Positions 57,569-64,000 of a stretch of DNA of 64,000 bases are shown here, piece by piece. Source of the stretch: Nocardia goodfellowii (lineage in GTDB: Bacteria > Actinomycetota > Actinomycetes > Mycobacteriales > Mycobacteriaceae); contig NZ_JAGGMR010000001.1 of the NCBI RefSeq assembly GCF_017875645.1, positions 992,001 through 1,056,000 of the forward strand, written 5' to 3'. Within the stretch, counting starts at the first letter, position 1. Each line of letters starts with the position of its first letter. Under the pieces are notes generated by a model, which saw only the letters and a list, made by a program, of their open reading frames with translations, did no database searches and had not been told where the DNA came from. A program made the translations under genes and the position numbers.

Positions 57569-59482
57569 GTGACAAACAACGACCACAACCCGACCTCCCC
57601 GCCCTGGCTGCAGAGTCCGGCGGCTGGGCCTGCCACAGATATGGCGGAAGAGACCAGCGAGTCGTCCGCGGCGCCGGAGGAGATCTCCGAGCCGGCCGCC
57701 GACGCCGCCGACCCGGACAGCGCCGAATCGGCCGTCGAGCCGTCGTCCGAGAATCCCGAAGCCGAACCCGAACTCGTGGCGCAGCCGGAGGCCGGGCAGT
57801 TCGCCGGTTTCGCGGCCGGCCCGGCGGACCAGACTCATGTCTACGGTGCCGGGGCGCCCCAAAGCTACGGCCCGCCCGAGGGTTTCGCGCCGCCTCCGCC
57901 CCCCGAGGGTTTCGCGCCGCCACCACCGCCGGAAGGGTTCGCGCCGCCGCAGACCTACGGCGCTCCGCCGGAGCAGCCGCAGTTCGACGCGGGCCACGGA
58001 CAGTTCGTGCCGCCCAACCCGTATCAGCCCACCGCCCAACAGGTTCCGGAGACCCATCAGGGCGCGCGCTACGGTGATGAATACCGGCAGGAGATCGGGC
58101 CCGACGGCCTGGTCCGCCGGGTACCGCAGGAGAGCGCGCCGCCGGAAGGCAATGCGCCGCAGGAGCCTTCGGACGGACCGATCTACAGCTGGGCGCCACC
58201 GCCGCCCCCGCCGATGCAGCAGTCGTTCCAGCCGCCGCAACCGCCGCCGGGCATGGGCGATCCGAACAGTCCGGGTCAGTCCTGGCAGGGTGGCCCACCG
58301 CCGCAGCAACAGCACATGTTCCAGCAGCAGCCCGCGCCGAACGGTCCGGGCGGGTTCTCGCCCCCCGATGCTCCCGGCGGCTTCGCCGGTCCGCAGGGCC
58401 CGGGAGGTTTCGCCGGTCCCGAAGGCCCCGGCGGTTTTTCGGGTCCCGGTCAGCCCTGGCAGGGCGGCCCGCCGCCCGGACAGCAGCAGCCGTTCCAGCC
58501 GCAGCACATGGCACAGCCGGGTCAGCCCGGACACTCGGTCAATGACCTCAACCTGTTGAAGCGCGCCCGCAAGGCGCCGCGCAGCGGGTGGCGACGCGCG
58601 GTGCACAAGGTCTCCGGCGGCGTGATCAACCCGGGCGAGTCCGCGGCCGATGTGGTCTACCGCGATCTCGTCGAACGGGTGAACCAGCCGGTGCGCGGCG
58701 ACTACCGGATCGCGATCCTCTCGCTCAAGGGCGGCGTCGGAAAGACCACCACCACGGTGGGTCTCGGCTCCACGTTCTCCTCGCTGCGCGGTGACCGCGT
58801 CATCGCCATCGACGCCAACCCCGACCTGGGCACGCTCGCACACCGGGTGCCGCGGCAGACTCGTTCCACCGTGCGCAACCTGCTCGAGGACGACCACATC
58901 TCCCGCTACTCGGACGTGCGCGCACACACCTCGCAGGCGCCGAGTCGCCTGGAAGTGCTTGCCTCCGAACAGGATCCGGCGGTCTCCGAGGCGTTCAGCG
59001 AGGCCGATTACCGCAAGGCGATCGGCATCCTGCAGTCGTTCTACAACATCATCCTGACCGACTGCGGCACCGGCCTGATGCACTCGGCCATGTCCGGCGT
59101 CCTGGATATGGCCAGCTCCCTGGTGCTGGTCACCTCGCCCGCCATCGACGGCGCCCGTTCCGCCTCGGCCACCCTGGACTGGCTCGATCACCACGGATAC
59201 GGCAAGCTCGTCGAGCGAACCGTGGTGGTGGTCAACGCTTCTCGCCGCGGCGCCTCCACCGTCGACCTGGACCAGTTGCGCAAGCTGTTCCTGGACCGCA
59301 CCCGCGCGGTGCAGGTGGTCCCCTTCGACGACCACCTCGCCGAGGGCGCGGAAATCGATCTGGAATTGGTCAGCAAGCCGACCCGGCGCGCGCTGCTCGA
59401 GCTGGCGGCGATGGTCGCCGACGACTTCGGCTACATCAACTCCCAGCAATACCGTCCGGGCCCGCCCATGGGACGGCACTGA
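57569..59482 (+). CDS. Proline-rich ParA/MinD-like ATPase (EspI-like)
   Basis: A 637-residue protein. Residues 1-330 are disordered and rich in Pro, Gly, Gln and Glu, with tandem units PPEGFAPPP (three copies) and GPGGFAGP/QGPGGFAGPEG (three). The C-terminal 260 residues are a deviant Walker A ATPase: [16 protein letters not shown] (K392), IDANPDLGTLAHRV and the Walker B-like IILTDCGTGLMHSAM, as in EspI (Rv3876) and Rv3888c of mycobacterial ESX loci. No ESX gene is adjacent. The GTG start follows GGGGGA. A role in polar or septal protein positioning is likely but unproven. Confidence 0.85.
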   Translation: MTNNDHNPTSPPWLQSPAAGPATDMAEETSESSAAPEEISEPAADAADPDSAESAVEPSSENPEAEPELVAQPEAGQFAGFAAGPADQTHVYGAGAPQSYGPPEGFAPPPPPEGFAPPPPPEGFAPPQTYGAPPEQPQFDAGHGQFVPPNPYQPTAQQVPETHQGARYGDEYRQEIGPDGLVRRVPQESAPPEGNAPQEPSDGPIYSWAPPPPPPMQQSFQPPQPPPGMGDPNSPGQSWQGGPPPQQQHMFQQQPAPNGPGGFSPPDAPGGFAGPQGPGGFAGPEGPGGFSGPGQPWQGGPPPGQQQPFQPQHMAQPGQPGHSVNDLNLLKRARKAPRSGWRRAVHKVSGGVINPGESAADVVYRDLVERVNQPVRGDYRIAILSLKGGVGKTTTTVGLGSTFSSLRGDRVIAIDANPDLGTLAHRVPRQTRSTVRNLLEDDHISRYSDVRAHTSQAPSRLEVLASEQDPAVSEAFSEADYRKAIGILQSFYNIILTDCGTGLMHSAMSGVLDMASSLVLVTSPAIDGARSASATLDWLDHHGYGKLVERTVVVVNASRRGASTVDLDQLRKLFLDRTRAVQVVPFDDHLAEGAEIDLELVSKPTRRALLELAAMVADDFGYINSQQYRPGPPMGRH

Positions 59483-59549
59483 CTCGGGTCTGAACGCCGT
59501 GTCCGAATCCGGCCAGACATCGGATGGTCACCTCCGTTGAATAGGTTTC

Positions 59550-60320
59550 ATGAGCGAAACCGAAACACGGACAACCAGAACGGCCCTGGTCACCGGCGCG
59601 AGCCGGGGCATCGGCCGTGCCATCGCTGAACGATTGGCCCGAGACGGTGTCCTGGTAGCGGTACATTTCGGTCGGAACGACGCGGCAGCGAAAGAGGTAG
59701 TCGCCGGGATCGAGGCCGAGGGCGGCCGGGCTTTCGCGGTCGGTGGTGACCTCGGCGGCACCGACTTCGCCGCCCTCCTGGCCGACATGGACGCGGGCTT
59801 CGCCGGCTTCGGCGCACCCACCGGACTGGACATCCTGGTCAACAACGCGGGCATGACCGTCATGAAAGGCGTCGACACCATGACGCCCACCGAATTCGAC
59901 ACCCTCTTCGCCACCAATGTCCGCGCCCCGTTCTTCCTGGTGCAGGGCCTCCTCGACCGGCTCCGTGCCGGCGGCCGGGTGGTGAACCTGTCCTCGGCCG
60001 TCACCCGGTTGGCGGTCCCCGACATCCTGGCCTACACGATGACCAAAGGCGCCATCGACAGCTTCACCCGCGTCCTCGCCCAGGCCCTCGGCCCGCGCGG
60101 CATCACCGTCAACGCCGTCGCCCCCGGCTATGTCCTCACAGACATGAATGCCTGGCTCATCGACAATCCCGACGGTCAGCGCGAAGCCTCGTCCAATGTC
60201 GCCCTCGGTCGGGTTGGCCGCCCCGGCGATATTGCCGACATCGTCGCCTACCTCGTCGGCGACGACGCCCGGTGGATCACCGGGCAAACCCTCGACGCCA
60301 GCGGCGGGACCGCCCTGTGA
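59550..60320 (+). CDS. Short-chain dehydrogenase/reductase (FabG-like)
   Basis: A 256-residue classical SDR: cofactor motif LVTGASRGIGRAIAERLARD, NNAG (DILVNNAGMT), catalytic S in VVNLSSAVTRL and YTMTKG (Tyr, Lys), C-terminal GYVLTDMN. It uses NAD(P)(H) on an unknown alcohol/ketone. It stands alone between the ParA-like gene and the convergent lysR. Confidence 0.93.
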   Translation: MSETETRTTRTALVTGASRGIGRAIAERLARDGVLVAVHFGRNDAAAKEVVAGIEAEGGRAFAVGGDLGGTDFAALLADMDAGFAGFGAPTGLDILVNNAGMTVMKGVDTMTPTEFDTLFATNVRAPFFLVQGLLDRLRAGGRVVNLSSAVTRLAVPDILAYTMTKGAIDSFTRVLAQALGPRGITVNAVAPGYVLTDMNAWLIDNPDGQREASSNVALGRVGRPGDIADIVAYLVGDDARWITGQTLDASGGTAL

Positions 60321-60396
60321 GCGGATAGGCCCTGCTGCGCCGCAGGTGATCGGGACGGCGACGAGCTCGCTGATCCAGCGACGGCCAGTAGGCCAC

Positions 60397-61302
60397 CTAG
60401 TCGTCGGTGATCTTCGCGGCCGCGGTTCGGAAAGCCGCGAGGACCGTGGCGATGGCGGGGCTCTTGTCGGCGTGCGGGCGGGTGGCGAGTTCGTAGAGGC
60501 GGGCGGCGCGGACGCCGGAGAGCGGAAGCATGACCAGGTCCGGGTGCGCGACGGCGAAGCGGGGCATCAGGGCGATGCCGTAACCGGACAGCACCAAGGT
60601 CTCGATGACGCGGAAGTCGTTGAGCCGCTGCGCGATCCGAGGCCGCACGCCGGTGAGGGTGGCGATGGAGCGGAGCACGTCGTCGACCGGGAAACCGCCC
60701 CGGACGCTGATCCAGGTCTCGTCGGCCAATTCCGCGGGCGTCACCGCGGTGCGGTGCGCGAGCGGATGATCCGGCGCGACAAGGACATCGGTGGGCTCGC
60801 GCATGAGCGGCCGGGTGGCGACGCGCGGGCCCGCGAGCGCCGGCCCGCGTTCGTCCCGGTGGGTGAGGACGACGTCGTAGTCGGCGAGCAGGCGCGAGAC
60901 CTCGGTCGGCGGGGCGTCCTCGTCGGCCGCCATCACCTCGACGCCGCTGTCGGCCAGCGCGGGCAGCAGATGCGGCAGCAGCAGCGCGGCTCCGGACGGG
61001 AAGAGCGCGACGCGCACCCGGCCGCGCGGTGAGGCCCGGTAGTGCGACATCTCGGCGATCGCGCGGTCCATGGCGGCGAGCACTTCGTCGGCGCGGACGA
61101 CCAGCGCGTGGCCGGCGTCGGTGAGCCGGATCCGGCGGCCGTCCGGTTCCAGCAGCGCCACTCCGGCTTCCTTGGCCAGCACCTTCAGCTGCTGGGAGAC
61201 CGCGGACGGTGTCATCGACAGCGCCTCGGCTACCCCGCCGATGGTGCCGCGGTCGGCGAATTCCCGCAGCACCCGCAGGCGATCCACCGACATCTGGGAC
61301 AT
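60397..61302 (-). CDS. LysR-family regulator
   Basis: A 301-residue LTTR: N-terminal winged helix LRVLREFADRGTIGGVAEAL, then SMTPSAVSQQLKVLAKEAGV; C-terminal effector domain from about residue 90. ATG 61302 is used; an upstream GTG at 61314 is possible. It is divergent from the EamA transporter across a gap containing a LysR box, so it probably activates that exporter when it binds an amino-acid-like ligand. Confidence 0.92.
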   Translation of the reverse strand: MSQMSVDRLRVLREFADRGTIGGVAEALSMTPSAVSQQLKVLAKEAGVALLEPDGRRIRLTDAGHALVVRADEVLAAMDRAIAEMSHYRASPRGRVRVALFPSGAALLLPHLLPALADSGVEVMAADEDAPPTEVSRLLADYDVVLTHRDERGPALAGPRVATRPLMREPTDVLVAPDHPLAHRTAVTPAELADETWISVRGGFPVDDVLRSIATLTGVRPRIAQRLNDFRVIETLVLSGYGIALMPRFAVAHPDLVMLPLSGVRAARLYELATRPHADKSPAIATVLAAFRTAAAKITDD

Positions 61303-61345
61303 GATCGTGCTCACTCTCAGCTTTCTCTTATGCGTCCTACCTGCG

Positions 61346-61364
61346 CTGTAAAGCATAGCTACAG
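61346..61364. promoter_or_regulatory. LysR-type T-N11-A box (CTGTA-N9-TACAG)
   Basis: Perfect 5-bp arms CTGTA (61346-61350) and TACAG (61360-61364) in the divergent lysR/eamA gap, 44 bp from lysR and 57 bp from eamA. Position and symmetry are classic for an LTTR recognition site. Confidence 0.65.
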
Positions 61365-61420
61365 TGATCGTGCAGATTAATTCGATTGTTCTGAAGATTG
61401 CCGGATCGGACCATGGGTGC

Positions 61421-62386
61421 GTGACCACTCGTGACCGCCTGATCGGCCTCTCCGTCGTCCTGCTGTGGGGCGTGAACTTCATCGCCATCCGGGTGGGCCT
61501 GGACCATTTCCCGCCGTTCTTCTTCGCGGGTCTGCGGTTCGCCGTGCTGGCGATCCCGGTCGTGCTGTTCGTGCCGCGCCCGCAGGTGCCGCTGAAGTGG
61601 CTGCTGCTCTACGGTTTCGGGTTCGGCACGCTGCAGTTCGCGTTCCTGTTCAGCGCCATGCGGGCGGGCATGCCGACCGGGCTGGCCTCGCTGGTGCTGC
61701 AGTCCTCGGCGCCGTTCACCGTGGTGCTGGGCGCGATCTTCCTGCGGGAACGGCTGCGGCCGATCCAGCTGGCCGGTCTCGGGGTCGCGGTGGCGGGCAT
61801 GGTGGTGATCGGGGTGGACCGGGCGCAGTCGGCCGCGCTGCTGCCGCTGCTGCTCACCCTGGCCGGCGGATTGGGCTGGGCCTTCGGCAATCTGGGTTCC
61901 CGCAAGGCCGCCGCCGGAGGCGGAGTGAACACGATGCACCTCACGCTGTGGATGGCCGTGGTGCCGCCGCTGCCGCTGTTCGCCCTGTCGGCCGTGGCCG
62001 AGGGACCGACCGCCGGGCTGCACGCCCTGACCGATTTCAGCGCGGCGAGCTGGTGGCACGCGCTGATCGCCGTCGCCTACATCGCGGTGCTGGCCACCGT
62101 GGTCGGTTCGGGTATGTGGACCTATCTGATGAGCCGCTACCCCGCGGGCACCGTCGCACCCCTGACACTGCTGGTGCCGGTGGTCGGCATGGGCGCGGCC
62201 TGGGCCGCCCTCGGCGAGACGCCCTCGGCCTGGGAGGTGATCGGCGGCCTGATCGTCATCGCGGGCGCTTTCACGGCGACCACGGCCGGTCGCCGCGGGA
62301 AAGCGGCCGCGCCGGAACAGGTCGCGGCACTCGACCCGACCCCGGCCGCCGATGTCGAAGCGAGCCCGACCCTCGCCAAAGCCTGA
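61421..62386 (+). CDS. EamA/DMT-family transporter
   Basis: A 321-residue exporter-like protein with ten predicted helices and two EamA repeats (GLSVVLLWGVNFIAIRVGLD; LLTLAGGLGWAFGNLGSRKA). The family often exports amino acids or metabolites. GTG 61421 is chosen at the beginning of the first helix. It is controlled with the divergent LysR. The next 214 bp hold no gene I recognise. Confidence 0.9.
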   Translation: MTTRDRLIGLSVVLLWGVNFIAIRVGLDHFPPFFFAGLRFAVLAIPVVLFVPRPQVPLKWLLLYGFGFGTLQFAFLFSAMRAGMPTGLASLVLQSSAPFTVVLGAIFLRERLRPIQLAGLGVAVAGMVVIGVDRAQSAALLPLLLTLAGGLGWAFGNLGSRKAAAGGGVNTMHLTLWMAVVPPLPLFALSAVAEGPTAGLHALTDFSAASWWHALIAVAYIAVLATVVGSGMWTYLMSRYPAGTVAPLTLLVPVVGMGAAWAALGETPSAWEVIGGLIVIAGAFTATTAGRRGKAAAPEQVAALDPTPAADVEASPTLAKA

Positions 62387-62600
62387 GTAGTGCGCGTGTC
62401 ACGCGGCGGTTTGCCGGGAACGCGCTCGCATAACCGGCTGATGCCGGTAGGGTCGGTCGCCGTACACCTGTGAACGGCTGGAGCGCTGTGCAGTCGGCCG
62501 CGGCGAAGTCGGGAGGGTGGGTCTCGAGCTTCGGGATCGCCGCTTTACAGTGGTGCGGCGGGGGACGTGGCGGCGGCGAGGCTAGGCAGCGAAGAAGCTC

Positions 62601-64000
62601 ATGGCAGAACAGCGGTGGACCGTTTCGCGGCGCTCGGTGCTGCGCGGGGCGGCGGCAGTGGGGGTTGCGACAGCTACCGGAACGGCAGGGGCCGGGCGCG
62701 CGACGGCGAACCCGGGCGGACCTCGGGTCGCGGTACTCGGCGGTGGCGTAGCGGGTTTGACCGCGGCGCACGAACTGGCCGAACGCGGATTCCAGGTCAC
62801 CGTGTACGAGCGGCGGGCCCTGGGCGGGAAAGCGCGCAGCATCCCGGTGCCCGGCACCGGGACCGGCGGGCGGCCGGACCTGCCCGGCGAGCACGGCTTC
62901 CGCTTCTTTCCCGGCTTCTACCAGCATATTCCGGACACCATGCGCCGGATTCCGTTCGCGGGCAACCCGAACGGCGTCTGGAACAACCTGATCAACGTTC
63001 CCGAGGCGCGGTTCGCCCGCCAGGACGGCGACGACTTCCGGCTGCCGCTGGGCCGCCGTGCCGCTATCGCCCCCACACCGGAGATCTTCCAGGAAACCGT
63101 CGGTGCCGCGCTCGCCACGGCACTGAAAATGCCTGCCGCCGAAGGGTTGTACTTCGCCAACCGGCTGCTCGTGTACTACACCAGTTCCGATGCCCGCCGG
63201 TTCGGGCAATGGGAGCACATGTCCTGGTTCGACTACGTCGGCGGGCACCGGCGTTCGCACGAATTCCGCGCCCTGCTCTCCCGCACGCTGACCAGCATCA
63301 TGGTCGCCGCGAAGGAGAATGTCGCCAGCGTGCGCACCATCGGCAATATGGGCGAGCAGTTCCTGGGCAATCCGTTCGAGGTCGGTAATGACGGCGCGCT
63401 CGACCGGGTCCTCAACGGCCCCACCAACGCGGCGTGGATCGATCCGTGGACGCGGCGGCTGGCCGAGCTCGGCGTGCGCTTCGCGCTGGACGCGGAAGTG
63501 CGCGGACTTCAGGTGCACGACCGGCGGATCGCCGCGGCGCGGGTCGTCGAGAACGGAGTGCAGCGCACCGTCGACGCCGACTATTTCGTCGTCGCGCTGC
63601 CCGCCGAGCAGGCGCGCGCCCTCTGGTCTCCCGACGTGCTCGCGGTGCGACCCGAATTGGCCGCCATGGACCGGCTTTTCGTCGACTGGATGGCGGGCAT
63701 CCAGTTCTATCTGCGCACGCCTGCGGATATCTCTCGCGGGCACACCGCCTATGTGGACGCACCGTGGTCGCTGACCTCGATCAGCCAGAACCAGCTGTGG
63801 AACTCGAAGTTCACCGGATTCGGCGACGGTTCGGTGCAGGACTGCCTCTCGGTCGACATCTCGGACTGGAACACCCGGGGCGTGCTGTACGGGAAACCCG
63901 CCAAGGAATGCACCCACCAGGAGATCGCACGCGAGGTATGGGCGCAGATGCGCGCGCACGTCGGCGACGCCCTGCGCGATGACGCGCTGCATTCCTGGTT
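62601..64000 (+). CDS. Tat-exported FAD-dependent oxidoreductase, hydroxysqualene-dehydroxylase/phytoene-desaturase-like (3' end cut)
   Basis: At least 466 residues; the frame runs off the right edge. The N-terminal Tat signal is TVSRRSVLRGAAAVGVATA. The dinucleotide fold VAVLGGGVAGLTAAHELAER is followed by VYERRALGGKARS, typical of amine-oxidase/phytoene-desaturase relatives, and GEHGFRFFPGFYQHIPDTM is characteristic of the exported hydroxysqualene dehydroxylase-like group. A polyprenoid or carotenoid substrate is plausible. The ATG at 62601 has no strong ribosome site (GAAG upstream). Confidence 0.88.
   Translation, partial: MAEQRWTVSRRSVLRGAAAVGVATATGTAGAGRATANPGGPRVAVLGGGVAGLTAAHELAERGFQVTVYERRALGGKARSIPVPGTGTGGRPDLPGEHGFRFFPGFYQHIPDTMRRIPFAGNPNGVWNNLINVPEARFARQDGDDFRLPLGRRAAIAPTPEIFQETVGAALATALKMPAAEGLYFANRLLVYYTSSDARRFGQWEHMSWFDYVGGHRRSHEFRALLSRTLTSIMVAAKENVASVRTIGNMGEQFLGNPFEVGNDGALDRVLNGPTNAAWIDPWTRRLAELGVRFALDAEVRGLQVHDRRIAAARVVENGVQRTVDADYFVVALPAEQARALWSPDVLAVRPELAAMDRLFVDWMAGIQFYLRTPADISRGHTAYVDAPWSLTSISQNQLWNSKFTGFGDGSVQDCLSVDISDWNTRGVLYGKPAKECTHQEIAREVWAQMRAHVGDALRDDALHSW

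Overview
The window is very GC-rich DNA with GTG and TTG starts, several near-leaderless genes, a WhiB regulator, furA-katA and mycobacterial-type gene order. Two blocks match gene orders I know from Mycobacterium tuberculosis: DUF4177 / RidA / bagA-bagB / whiB4 / ponA2 / metallophosphoesterase (about 12.3-20.0 kb; Rv3678A-Rv3683 there) and lysC-asd followed by divergent leuA (43.3-57.4 kb; Rv3708c-Rv3710 there). A reducing polyketide synthase and many oxidoreductases and regulators point to a soil Nocardia or a close relative. The genus is an inference.

Layout. 0-9.7 kb: the end of a polyketide cluster on the minus strand. It holds one giant PKS (CoA-ligase loading domain, ACP, then KS-DH-ER-KR-ACP with no acyltransferase) followed by a fused aminodeoxychorismate synthase cut by the window edge. 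9.8-12.3 kb: a membrane methyltransferase, a small hypothetical and an orphan histidine kinase. 12.3-20.0 kb: the conserved cell-envelope/redox block. 20.1-24.7 kb: a proline-rich membrane protein, tRNA-Pro(CGG), a secreted peritrophin-like protein, a carboxymuconolactone-decarboxylase pair, a Fic protein behind two operator-like palindromes, and a flavoprotein. 24.7-28.5 kb: a GntR regulator coupled to allophanate hydrolase, and a FAD monooxygenase behind a dense array of inverted repeats. 28.5-29.1 kb: non-coding DNA with three hairpins sharing one loop sequence. 29.2-33.2 kb: furA-katA (furA looks leaderless), then a 2-oxoglutarate dioxygenase coupled to an M20-type hydrolase with an altered metal site. 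33.2-42.1 kb: a STAND (NB-ARC/TPR) regulator, an AAA ATPase overlapping a TPR membrane protein, an amino-acid permease and a secreted beta-lactamase-fold hydrolase. 42.1-57.4 kb: amino-acid biosynthesis (branched-chain aminotransferase, asd, lysC, and leuA with a leucine leader-peptide attenuator) interspersed with two DHFR-like paralogues and their TetR, an SRPBCC protein, LtrA, a voltage-sensor-only protein, a GMC oxidase, a lipoprotein peptidase/esterase and a TauE exporter. 57.5-64 kb: a proline-rich ParA/MinD-like ATPase, an SDR, a divergent LysR/EamA pair with a LysR box, and a Tat-exported FAD oxidoreductase cut by the right edge.

Functional groups visible: chorismate diversion plus PKS starter activation; oxidative-stress control (furA-katA, whiB4); cell-wall synthesis (ponA2); aspartate-family and leucine biosynthesis. 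The strongest candidates for something undescribed are the precisely AT-less PKS with its decayed loading reductase, the shared-loop hairpin cluster at 28.56-28.78 kb, a possible CxxC-CxxC extension on WhiB4, and the dioxygenase/M20 pair.
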